A stretch of 64,000 nucleotides of DNA from Galeopsis tetrahit. Its lineage: Eukaryota > Streptophyta > Magnoliopsida > Lamiales > Lamiaceae. The stretch covers positions 88,459,182 to 88,523,181 of the forward strand of contig OY776127.1 in the NCBI GenBank assembly GCA_963675135.1, given 5' to 3'. Position 1 is the stretch's first letter. Every line of letters starts with the position of its first letter. Both the position numbers and the translations under genes were made by a program. The notes beneath the pieces were generated by a model that was not told the DNA's origin, did not search any database, and saw only the letters and a list, made by a program, of their open reading frames with translations. Positions 1 through 11,010 of this stretch are shown piece by piece.

Positions 1-436
1 TCATTGTCAATCTCTGTCGAAGGATCCGATGAAGACTTTGGAGGCTCTAGTCTCTAACTCATCGATGGCGTTTTTTGGTGGTTGACGTTGAGATACATCC
101 GCCTTAGGTAGCTTGGAGCATCAGATCTTCCTTGTAGAGCTAAGAGAAACCACAAGTGCGTTGGAGCATCAGATATTCCCTGTAGAGCTAAGAGAAACCA
201 CAAGTGCGTCATGTTGAAGGATTCGGTGAAGACTTTGGAGGCCCTAGTCTCTAACTCATCGATGACGTTTTTCGATGGTTGACGTTGAGATACATCCACC
301 CTAGGCAGCTTGGAGCATCAGATCTTTCCTGTAGAGCTAAGAGAAACCACAAGTGCGTTGGAGCATCGAATATTTCCTGTAGAGCTAAGAGAAACCACAA
401 GTGCGTCATCGACAGACAGCTCCAATAATACAGCAA
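1..436. repeat. Nested tandem repeat (48-bp units inside a 197-bp unit)
   Basis: Four copies of a 48-bp unit lie at 113-160, 161-208, 310-357 and 358-405. Each pair is preceded by a shared segment with the words gaagactttggaggc and gttgacgttgagatacatcc, so the higher-order period is 197 bp (113 to 310). The block begins before the window. The 48-bp unit is a multiple of three and is open on both strands, but the 197-bp period is not, and no start, splice or family signal makes a gene of it. Confidence 0.85.
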
Positions 437-1035
437 TCACCAATTTTTGGTATTGTCTGATGACTCAACCATGCCGTTGCCCATCGTTTCCAATACTTCA
501 AACTTTTGGATTTTTTTATCTAAACTACTTTAATTTTTAAACCATGGTGTCAAAATCATACTATAAACACCCATATCTTTTGCCAGCAGCACATTGAATT
601 CCATATCAATTAAGCTGAAAATGATAATATTATATTTAGCTTCATCTAATGTACTATCTCACACTATAAATAGATGGGGCTAAAATGTCTGAGGCTATTT
701 AATGTTGGTATGGGATGGTAGGGTTCATGCATTTAATAATACTTCTATTTTTGTAAAGTTGTTTATTTTAATAATATAGAGTTATAAATAAATGTATAAA
801 TCGAATGTTTACAACAAGCATAAATTCGATCTCAAATACTTTTATAATAAAAATAAGTATTTGATGAATTATAATATTCAACTATGACCCAATCAAATTA
901 GAATTATTTAATTTGTTTTCTCCTTAGGTATGTTTTCCAATATTGGTTTGATCATATTTTTTGTAATTAGATATTTAATAAAAAGTAAAAAATTAAATAT
1001 TAGTATATCTTGAAAAAAGCCCTTGAAACAGGCTT

Positions 1036-1155
1036 TAGGGGGTGTTTTCAAACACTACAAACAGCTTCCAGAATCACTTTTTTTTAAGTTGTCCTTTCAC
1101 AGCTTTTACTTTTCAGAAGTGTTTTTAAGCTGTTTCTAGAGTTTGCAAACACTCC
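1036..1155. mobile_element. Tourist-like MITE
   Basis: Left end GGGGGTGTTTTCAAAC and right end GTTTGCAAACACTCCC are inverted repeats with two mismatches. Both ends abut TTA, the 3-bp target preference of PIF/Harbinger (Tourist) elements. The element is about 120 bp and has no coding capacity. Confidence 0.6.
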
Positions 1156-3194
1156 CTTAGTCGTTTTTTCTCTGCCTTATTTTCGATAAATTGTATGAAT
1201 AAAAATAAATTAATAATATTAATATGTTTTGATAATATTAAATAGTGAGTAATATATTTAACGTGACCATATGATTTAGTTTATTTTATGAAAAATGTGA
1301 TTAAATTGATAAAATATGATATATATGCAAAATTTACTTGAAGATAATCCTTTTTATTTACACAATATTACTTACCTATCTATTAGAGTGAGCATATGAA
1401 AAATTTCCATAAATTATTATTAAATTAGATTATGTGATAATGTAAAAAAAATATTCCCTTGCTCTTATCTTTTAAAGCCAAAAGTGTAAAACAAAACCTA
1501 TCTTTAAGCTAAAGGAAACCTAATTATGCTAATAATACTTCAACACTTTTTCAATAAGTAAAGTTTTAGCTTACTTTTTCCTGCACATAATTAAATGTTG
1601 TTTTAACTTTTTTTACACGATTAATTTTAATTATATTTTCTCTTTAATTTTATACAATTTTTTAACTTCTAATTTGCTTTTATTAATTAAAAATATACTT
1701 ATCGATACATACCATTTATTAATTTCAACAAATTTGACGAAAATTCAACTTATTGAAAAAACGGAGGGAATAATGATGTTCTATATGTTGGAAAAAGGGT
1801 GTGATGAACTATCTGACCTAATCATCATATAATTAGCAATAATTCCCTACCAACTTAATTAAATACAGATTAAAGAATCAGATAGAAGATTTAGGAATAT
1901 TAATCATGTGGGCCCACGTAAACAACATGATTAAAGTTCTGCATACGATTGTTTCGTGCACTAGATGCAATTTTTAAAGGCTTTTTAATTTTCATAATTT
2001 TATTATTATTGACTAATTACTTTGTTAATTATGGACAATTATCACTTTAAATTTGGGCACCTATTTTTAGTACAAGACATAAGTAGTATGTTTTATTTAT
2101 TATGGCCCACCATTATTCAATGCAGGGCATGTACAGTTATATATTTGTAGTATAAAATCATTTAAAATTGAGTGAATAAAAAAAAGTGACTCTTTTTCTT
2201 TGCCAATTATAAAATCATTCAAAATTTCTCTAAAATTTAAAACAATTTACCTTATACTCCCCACAAATATCTGATACGACTAATTTTCTGGTTATTCATT
2301 TGACTATATTTTGAATTTAAATATTTGAAAATGAATTTCAAATTCACGCAACTTAAATAACTAATTTAGTTGTTTATCTGAATTTCAAATGTTCAAAAAT
2401 TCAAATAAAAAAACAAATTCAAACACCAAAAAATGAATAGTATTGAAATTTCAAATTTCAAATTTAAAAGAATAAATAAAATCGCAACAAACTCGAAGAT
2501 AAGAAATAATTTTTTGTTGAGAACCTTATACTTTGTTTAATTACGTTTTTGGCCGACATTTCATATTTAATTACTTATATAATAATGTAGTATTTAATAA
2601 AATTTAAATTGTTACCACAAAATGTATGAGGCTGTATACAGATGAGACATGTATATAATTGGCTGGAATTAATTATTCTCTTTGGCATAAAATAATCATG
2701 TCTCCACATGCAAAGAATAAATTTAGTATTTTTTTAAAAAAGTAATAAATTTAGCCTTCATCCTTTTAAAATAAAACCCTCAAATTCAATATTGGTCGAA
2801 GATAAATCAAATTAATTTTTCCATAAAAAATCGGCAGATGTAAGAGCAAGTACGTGTTACTGTAAAAATAAGTAATACGGACCTAAAACTGAAAACGGTT
2901 TTCTTTATTTGCTTTGTGCGATTTTAGTTAGATGATCAATTTGATCCGATTTCGACCCGTTTCACATAAATTAATGTGTCCATATAAGTAGTACTCCAAG
3001 TTTTAATTGTGCTTGTAATTATGTGTGTGGGATTGATGGGTAACATTTTGTATATTTTAAATTTGGTATTTTGTTAATCCATAAAATGGTCCAATATTTG
3101 CAATGCACTTTAATGAATTTGACATTATATTATATTTGTCTCATTTGAATCCGACCATATATAATTTTGTTGCATGTAAAACATTAATTAATAA

Positions 3195-4150
3195 AATAAT
3201 AACCAAATAAAGCCAAATTTGGCAAGTTCTTTATGTTTGTTTCCAATTTTTAAATTAAACACTTGATTCTATTTTAAAATATAAAATCACATTCGAAATA
3301 TTATAAATACATATAAACTCTATATAAATTGGACGACCCTAAACATTCAGATTATAACTAAAATCTGATAAAAGATCGAAATACCCATATTATAATACTC
3401 TCTAATAAAATATTACGATAAAATTACAATTTTTTTAAAAATCAATTCTAACTATCAAAATTTGAATAGTCATCTTTTCCGATATAAATGACGACCTAAA
3501 GATATTCTATTTAAATTTTAAAATAAACAAATATCATAATCTACTTAAATTTAAAAAAAACAAATATCATAGGAAAGTATTAAAATTTAAATTCAAATTT
3601 AAAAAATCCTCAAAATCACAAATAAGTTACTTTTACACGTGAGATTAGCAAAGCAATCTCAATGATTATCTGTAAAAAAAACTTTATAAAATTAATGAAT
3701 GTTACTTTTAAAATTTAAAATTATGGGATAACTATATTTTTTGAATTTTAAATTCAATAAAATTTAAATTTAAAAAATTTTAAAATCCTAAAAATCACAA
3801 ATCAGTTACTTTTTCACGTGAGATTAGCAAAGCAATCTCAATGATTATATGTAGAAAAAACTTTATAAAATTTAAGTTAATGAATGTTAATCCAACAAAA
3901 CTAAAAAAATGAATATATGTAAATAAAATAAAACATGTGAGAAAATTAAAAAAAAAAAAGCAAAGAAAATTAATATTGTGGAGGAAAGTGTAAATAATAA
4001 CCAAATAAAGCCAAAAGTTCTTTATGTTTGGTTTCCAATTTTTTAATTTAACACTGATTCTATTTTAAAATTTAAAATCAGATATAAAAGTTAAAATTAT
4101 ATACCAGTATTAAAATTTAAAATTCAGTAAAATTTGAAATTCAAATTTTA
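3195..4150. repeat. Diverged direct duplications
   Basis: Two overlapping duplications are visible. About 110 bp at 3597-3710, containing acgtgagattagcaaagcaa, recurs at about 3780-3890. About 85 bp at 3199-3285, containing aaccaaataaagccaaa, recurs at about 3997-4080. Copies differ by small indels and substitutions, as expected for old local duplication. Confidence 0.75.
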
Positions 4151-4399
4151 AAATTCTTAAAATCAAGAAAAAGCAAAGAAAAAAATTGGGGTGGAAAGTG
4201 TAAATAGTGAAAAGTAGGGGGACGAGAGGGCAATTATTGAAAGAATTTAATGATATTCGATATTGTTTTCTCATATTGCGAGCCCAGCAGATTGGATCTT
4301 AAAATCAAAACTATCTAAGAATCCCCGTTGCACTAAAAACAATTAAAATAAATAAAAACCCAGCGCCATTAAATTACTATTTTCTTCCCAATTATAGAG

Positions 4400-5158
4400 A
4401 ACCCACACTCCGAAAAAGCTGCTAAGAGGTTTCTCTCTCTAGATGTCAATGGCGAATCCAAACTCTGCTGCTTAATCTCTATTGACACGTAGGTTGATTC
4501 TACTTCAACTGCAGGTAAGCAGAAACCCTACGGTTCACGTTTTTTTTTTTACTGTTGTGTTTGTGGTAATGCTGATTGTGTTGATGTAATGCGTTGCGGA
4601 TCTGATCCGAGTTTAAGATCTAGGTGGTTTATTTGCAATGATTGTTGTTTGTGATTGTAATTTGGTTTTTTGGTGGGTAATGCAGGTTTGGTTTGATCTG
4701 GAGACTTTCGTTGTTTTGTTTGGATATTGATTGACTGAAAGCTAGTTTGTTTTTTGTTCGATTCGAAATTTGGTTGAGAATTGGTGGCGGTTTATTTGGC
4801 TTTAGTGTGGCGGCTGATGAATGAATTGCGTGTGCACTTGAAAAAAGAGGTACACGTGATCTGAATTTGTTTGTCATACCGTCGTCGGATCACAAACTTT
4901 TATAGTAAGTATCGACATTCGTAGTAAACGTGTGTTTAAGGTAACAGAGAAGTTGCTGATTTTGTGGTTTAGTGAATGCTTGATTGTTGGCTTGTTCCAA
5001 AGCCAGCTGTGAGAGTTTAGAGTTTCGATCGGATTACTCTGGATATATTATGATTGGTTTTGGTGTTCAGAGTAATTGGAGATTGATGTTGGAGCAATAG
5101 CGAAAGGGATTCAGGGTATTTAGTGCATTCATTTTGAAGAGGATCTCAGGAATCGGAC
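4400..5158 (+). other. 5' leader of the QUL-like gene, with a probable leader intron
   Basis: A CT-rich stretch (ttctctctctag, about 4431) is followed by a good donor, GCAG|GTAAGC, at 4515. A candidate acceptor, GATCTCAG|GAATCGG, lies at 5149, 10 bp before the ATG at 5159. Together they suggest a roughly 0.63-kb intron in the 5' untranslated region. An alternative acceptor is at 5114. This is inferred from splice signals only. Confidence 0.5.
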
Positions 5159-8100
5159 ATGAGAAGCTCCTGGTACAATAAACTATTATTGATCATCGGC
5201 CCTAGACCGCCGCTCAACTGGGTGCTTTTGTGTCTAGTTAGCGTTTTAGTTTTGATTGCTCTGTTGGGATCTTCTTCTAATGAAATTGAAACTGTAGCTG
5301 ATACTTTGAGAAACGACCTTTATAAACCCTATAGAGACCTGAGAGATCAGGCGATTAGTGATTATTTGCAGTTGAGAAAATTGGGGACCAATCCTTTGAG
5401 GGATTTTGGTCTTTGTGGGAAAGAATTAGAGAACTATGTTCCTTGTTATAATGTGTCCGCTAACGTGTTAGCTGGTTTTAAGGATGGGGAGGAGTTTGAT
5501 CGTCATTGTGAACACTCACAAGGTAATCAGTATTGTTTGGTTCGACCTCCCAAGGATTATAAGACCCCCTTGACTTGGCCAACTGGAAGGGATGTTATAT
5601 GGAGCGGAAATGTGAAGCTGAGCAAAGACCAGTTTCTTTCATCGGGAAGCATGACAAAAAGGTAATTCTTCTTGTTCTTGGTTTTAATTGGAAAAATTAG
5701 ATTTCAATCATTAATTATATTTCCATGATCTGATAAGGAGTAGAAAAATAATTGCATACTAATTTCCTCTTGTGAGGAGAGAAAAAGTTGAATGTAAATG
5801 TTGCGGCTTCTACAGGATGATGTTGCTAGAAGAGAATCAAATATCTTTTCATTCAGACGATGAGATGATTGTTGATGGTGTGAAAGATTATTCTCACCAG
5901 ATTGCTGAGCTGATAGGATTGGGAAGTGACACTGAATTACGTGAAAATGGTGTAAGTTTTTGTCACCAGATTGCTGTGTTGATAGGATTGGGAGTGTCCT
6001 TGATTAAGACTTAAGAGTCTGTTCTGTTTAATTTGAATTTTTTTCCCTCTGAATTACAGGTGCACAATGTATTAGATATTGGATGTGGGTTTGGCAGCTT
6101 TGGTGCACATCTGCTTTCACTAAAGATGATGGCTGTCTGTATGGCAGCATATGAATCCACTGGTAGCCAAGTCCAGGTAGCCCTCGAGAGAGGTCTCCCT
6201 GCAGTTATCGGAAACTTCATCTCAAGACAACTACCAGTTCCTTCCTTATCGTATGACATGGTTCACTGCACTCAGTGTGGTATTTTCTGGGATGACAAAG
6301 GTACTTCCATCCCTGGTCTCAAATATTGTTCTTTTCCTCTGTGTTTTGGTTTTCTCAATGTTAGGCTTCGCTAATTATGAGATGTACTTTTTTTTGGTCT
6401 TTTGTGTAAAGATTATCTACTTTAATCAGATGATCGCTTTGGTAAATATCTCTAGTATGGAAAATTTCGAAATCATTCAGAGTTACACGAATAGTGAGAC
6501 AGGAGGCGTATTTTGTGAAATAATTGTAAGACAAGAAGCAGTAGCTTTTTAGTTTTTGGGTTCACCATCAATTACTTGCAACTCCTCAAGTTTAGTGATG
6601 ATGTTATGTTAAAGTATGTAGTTTGCAGTTTACTGTTGACAGTTTAATCAAATTTGGGTATTAGTGTTCTATTGGGTTCCAACCAAATGACTCTACATTT
6701 CATCATGTTTAGTAATAATTCACGTATACGATCAAGTATGCCTACATGCAACAGTGGTCCCCCCCCCCCACCCCCCACACACACACGAGCGCGCGCGCGC
6801 ACATTTGATATTCTTTTCTCGTGCTTTTCAGAAACCTGAATTACCACAGATGCTGACTAGTTAATACCTATTTTGTATTTACTTTTGCAAGTTATAATAT
6901 TAATTAGGTGTATAGTTATAAAATTTAGCAAGAATACTGGTTATGCAATTGAGTTCTAAATATGACTATACGTGGAAGAGAATGTTGAGTTAGACGAAAA
7001 AAGCATCATGATGTACAAGATCTTTTTTAACTTATATTGAAAAGGAAGAAATTCATTAAATTGTTAATTAATACTACTATAAAACAAATTAATTTTGATA
7101 AGCTCACACAGAGTAAAATTGTCTAGGTAGCTCAAATAAATAACTCCGTATTAGTCAATTGAAACTTTTTCTGTAGGTACATTTTTGTTTTCCCTAAATT
7201 GAAGTCATAATAATTCTCCTTCATGTATGAAATGGACTCCAGTCATGCATTTGTGTAAATTTAGTCTCCTATTGAAGATGAAAGTTAATTATTCGATGCT
7301 ATCTAAACAAGAAAGAACAGTCCTGAAACAGGAAAATACTTGTCTGCTTATTCATGCATTTATTATCGAGATCATTGCCAGGAGGAAAGCGTGGATATGG
7401 ATCTTTGTGATAGTTTTGAATCATAAAAGTTATGATCCTAATGTTTTCTGTTACTAATGATTTACTTCTTTATAGATGGGATGTTTCTTATTGAAGTTGA
7501 TAGAGTACTCAAGCCTGGAGGGTACTTTGTTTTAACCTCACCCAGAAGCAGGCAGCAGAGCAAAGGAACCATCATTGTTCCTTTTGAAGAACTTACCTCT
7601 AAATTGTGCTGGAGTTATGTGGCTCATCAAGATGAGACTTTTGTCTGGCAGAAAACCACAGATGCTCAATGCATTTCTAGGTGAGACTGGTTACTTTGTT
7701 TCTGTATTGTTCCCTCCCCCAAACATATTCCTTCATCGTCCTTTGACCATATACGTAATAATTGCTATGAAAAAAAAATGGCTCTTCATTGCAGTAAATA
7801 TGGCACTTTTCCCCTTTGTAATGGAGACGACAGCCAATCATATTATAAGCCACTTGCTCACTGCATAAGTGGGACTGCCAGCAAACGTTGGATCTCAATT
7901 CAGAACAAATCTTCTGGTTCTTTGAGTTCTGCTGAGCTTGCAATCCATGGTATGTAATACTAGTTTGAAGCCATGTAATAGGCCCTGCAATATTCAGCTT
8001 CCAAGGAGATTATTTATAATCAATTTGAATGCAGGAATTAATCCTGAAGACTTCTCCGAAGACTTGGTGTTTTGGAGGTCTGCCCTAAGAAATTATTGGT

Positions 8101-8955
8101 CATTGCTTTCCCCTTTAATTTTCTCTGACCATCCTAAAAGGCCTGGTGATGAAGATCCAATGCCCCCATACAATATGGTTCGAAATGTGATGGACATGAA
8201 TGCTCATTATGGAGGTTTAAGTAATGCCCTACTGGAAGCTAGAAAGTCTGTGTGGGTAATGAATGTTGTGCCATTAGGTGAACGTAATACGCTTCCCGTC
8301 ATTCTTGATCAAGGTTTTGCTGGAGTTTTGCATAACTGGTAAGATTTTGATTTGTGTAAGCTCTTCCCTTCAGTATTTTGTTGAATTAAAAATAATTCTG
8401 CTGTATATATTACTATATTAGAGGTTGTTGGTACATAAGAAACTTCGAAACTGTGAGATGCTCCCGAATATTTAGTTTAAACTCCAATAATGCTGATTAT
8501 AACAAAATGAGGTTAATGATCATATGTTTCTTTCCTTTCCTATGTTGTCTTTCTTTTCTGTTGCACCAACTCACCAGTCTATATGATGCAGGTGTGAACC
8601 TTTCCCTACATACCCTCGGACATATGACATGCTTCACGCCAAGGGACTTCTATCGCACCTTGCTTCCGAGAGATGCAGCGTAGTTAGCCTAATCTTGGAA
8701 ATGGATCGTATCCTTCGACCTGAGGTAATGTCTCGTAATTATTGAATTATTATTTGGCGTATCTTGTTCCATCAAAAGTTGACACGTGGAGACATGTTGT
8801 GGCAGGGATGGGTTATTATGTCGGATAAGGTGGATCATATAGAGACAACACGTATCCTCGTTACACGTCTGCGATGGGAAGCGCGAGTGATTGATCTCCG
8901 GGATGGCAGCGACCAACGGCTACTAGTATGCCAAAAGCCATTCTTGAGAAAATGA
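5159..8955 (+). CDS. QUL: Putative methyltransferase, QUASIMODO2-like (PMT/DUF248 family)
   Basis: Eight exons join without frame error: 5159-5661, 5816-5951, 6060-6300, 7476-7680, 7795-7949, 8035-8338, 8592-8724 and 8806-8955, encoding 608 residues, close to the family's usual length. The N-terminus is a short cytosolic tail followed by one hydrophobic segment (WVLLCLVSVLVLIALLG, residues about 21-37), typical of a type II Golgi membrane protein. The SAM-binding motif I is VLDIGCGFGSFG in exon 3, and RVLKPGGYFVLTSP follows in exon 4. The C-terminal half has the second family block with NVMDMNAHYGG. Relatives (QUA2, QUL1, QUL2) are linked to pectin methylesterification and vascular development. 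The best match I recall is the QUL1/QUL2 branch. All introns are GT-AG. Intron 2 carries a partial copy of exon 2, and intron 3 a GC/CA microsatellite. Confidence 0.93.
5893..5998 (+). repeat. Tandem duplication spanning the exon 2/intron 2 boundary of QUL-like gene
   Basis: The exon word tcaccagattgctgagctga at about 5893 recurs 69 bp downstream inside intron 2 as gtcaccagattgctgtgttg, followed in both by taggattggga. The offset is 23 codons, so the intronic copy is in the same frame and reads CHQIAVLIGLG before reaching a stop at about 6012. Confidence 0.8.
6757..6802. repeat. Compound microsatellite C(n)/CA(n)/GC(n)
   Basis: A run of C, then cacacacaca, then gcgcgcgcgcgc lies inside intron 3 of the QUL-like gene. 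The alternating purine-pyrimidine part is of the kind that can form left-handed DNA. It has no coding role. Confidence 0.9.
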
Positions 8956-9728
8956 TGCGAGAATCTCACCATCTCAACGACGTTGCGGCTCCTTTGGTAC
9001 AACTTCGACATGACATCGGACATTATTGAATGAAGAAGTATGTGATTGTGTTTCTGGATTCATATTTTTTGTGGAGAAAAACTAGTTGAAGAGATGGGAA
9101 GGGGTCATAAATTTTGGAAGTTGTAGATATGTTCATTGCATTGCAGTTGCAGCTGATCGATCAAGGAAAAGAAGATTTTTCCCTCTCTAAAGGAGAGATA
9201 GTTGGGACACATTCTTTCTTCTTCTTTTTCTTTGTGAATGCTTTTTCTATTTTTATTATTTATTATTTTTGTGATATTGAATTCTGAAACTACCCAATGA
9301 CTGTCACGTTTTTTCTAGATTTATTTATTAATTTATTTTTATTTATTTTTTGTGGGGTAGGTGGTGGTGGGTGTAGGGTGTAAATGAGTTTTGGATCTTG
9401 TCAAATTTAAATTAGTTTGGATACTTTCAGCTTTAAAAATTATACTACCCCACTGTTTTGAGGATTAAACATACAAGAAAAGGGGAAAGGGTTGTAGTCT
9501 TCTGTATCATCAGTTACATAATACTATACTGTATTTGAACTAATGCTAGTTTTACATTTTTTTTAATTGTATAAAATGTTTAAAATAACAATGGTATGAC
9601 GGAAAAGTAGCAATCGCAGTGACTCATTCTTTTGCTAGGGCTTCGAGATTTTTTTTAAGTCCCATGTGTGGGCTGAGCCTCTGAATTTCGTGGTGAACCA
9701 TTTTACCTACTTTTATCATAGTTGCGAA
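8956..9728 (+). other. 3' flank of QUL-like gene and spacer
   Basis: After the stop at 8953-8955 come about 350 bp of AT-rich sequence that probably include the 3' untranslated region. The rest, up to the hAT-like element at 9729, has no recognisable feature. Confidence 0.5.
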
Positions 9729-10495
9729 CAGTGACGGAGTCAGAAAATTTAGGTAGGGGAACCCGATTAACATTAATATAAACACTAGATTCGTTCCTCT
9801 ATAATTGACAAATTTTCTTTTTACACAATTTTTTTAATAAATACATTATTTTTTTTTTGACAGGGAATAAATACATTATTAAAATGATATTAAGTTGGTG
9901 AAAAATGATAAACATAGCAATAGATAGAAACGAGAAAAGGTAGAGAGATAGTGACATGTTGAACATTTTAGAAAATGAATCACTTTAACTGAACGATCAA
10001 AATTGTAAAATTGATTATGAAAAAAATTATTGTTTTGGCTTTTAAGAGGCGAAATAGTGATATTAATATCATAAACATATATTAATATCATAAACATAAT
10101 TTCCTCTCTTTAATTATGATCTAACCTTCATCATTCGTCTCCATTTTAATTTTAAAATATTTTATTAGTTGAACATAAATATCTTAAAACTACACTCTTA
10201 TAATTTATACATATCATTTTTACATATATAAATGCAAAAACTTGAAAACACACCAGATTAACTCAATAATACTTAAATGCTTAGGAGCGAAATTTCAAAC
10301 AATATATTTAATGATTTAATAATTATCTTATATCATTGAAATTTAAAAATTTTAATATATTTCAGGACTTGAAATTAATAAATTTTAAAAGGTATTTAAA
10401 ATAAAAAAGTAATTAAATATATATATATAATAAAAAAATAAAAAATTCTTGGAGGGCCCAATGCCCCCTCTGGGCCCCACGTAGCTCCGCCATTG
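9729..10495. mobile_element. hAT-like non-autonomous element with 8-bp TSD
   Basis: The perfect 8-bp direct repeat GTTGCGAA occurs at 9721-9728 and 10496-10503. Between them the left end is CAGTGACGGAG and the right end CTCCGCCATTG, inverted repeats matching at 9 of 11 positions. Eight-bp duplications and short terminal repeats are typical of hAT elements. The 767-bp interior is AT-rich with no transposase reading frame, so it is non-autonomous. Confidence 0.85.
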
Positions 10496-10503
10496 GTTGC
10501 GAA

Positions 10504-11010
10504 TAAATAAAGTTTCTTTAACTTTAAAAAAATAGAAAGAGGGTGGGACAAAACTCAAATAAGTAAATTTTTAGTTAAAAGATTAATTGATTTAAGTAAC
10601 ATTATTAATTTTCTAATGAAATTATCAAAACTCACAACACATAAATGAAATTATCCCAAATAAGGGAACTTCTATAATCACCAAAACCAGGTTAATTACT
10701 AAATTGAGAAATCAGGTTAATTATTAAATGAGGATAAATAAATCAGCAGACACGTGTGTCCCCACAAGTTCCCTAAATTTCCACAATTAACGACCCCACT
10801 ACGCAAATTACATAACTACCCTCTAAACCGACGGTCCAGATTCATTTACTCCCTCTCCCTCCCTCCCCTTAATTTTTTTTCGGTGCTCAATCTCTCTCCC
10901 ATTTATTATTTCATTCATCCCAGGCTTTTTCAACAACAAAACAACCACAGCTGAGAGAATTTGCCTGCATTTCAACAATTCCCGGATCTTCAATTTGCGA
11001 AGGCGAAAAT
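10504..11010 (+). promoter_or_regulatory. Promoter and leader of the 14-3-3 gene, with G-box and pyrimidine patch
   Basis: A palindromic G-box core CACGTG lies at 10751-10756 (context gacacgtgtgtc), 255 bp upstream of the ATG. It is the core recognised by bZIP and bHLH factors and resembles ABRE contexts. A pyrimidine-rich patch (ctccctctccctccctcccc) lies at about 10849-10868, as in many plant core promoters. No clear TATA box was found. Confidence 0.5.

Larger units (their letters stand above)
541..4400. other. AT-rich intergenic DNA
   Basis: No gene is supported in this 3.9-kb stretch. It is strongly AT-rich with many homopolymer runs. It holds one short MITE (1036-1155) and a duplicated segment (about 3200-4150), listed separately. 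Confidence 0.7.

Noticed and set aside
251..540. Short open frames in the 48-bp repeat block
   Set aside because: Openness follows from the repeat; the 197-bp period breaks frame and no splice or start context supports a gene.
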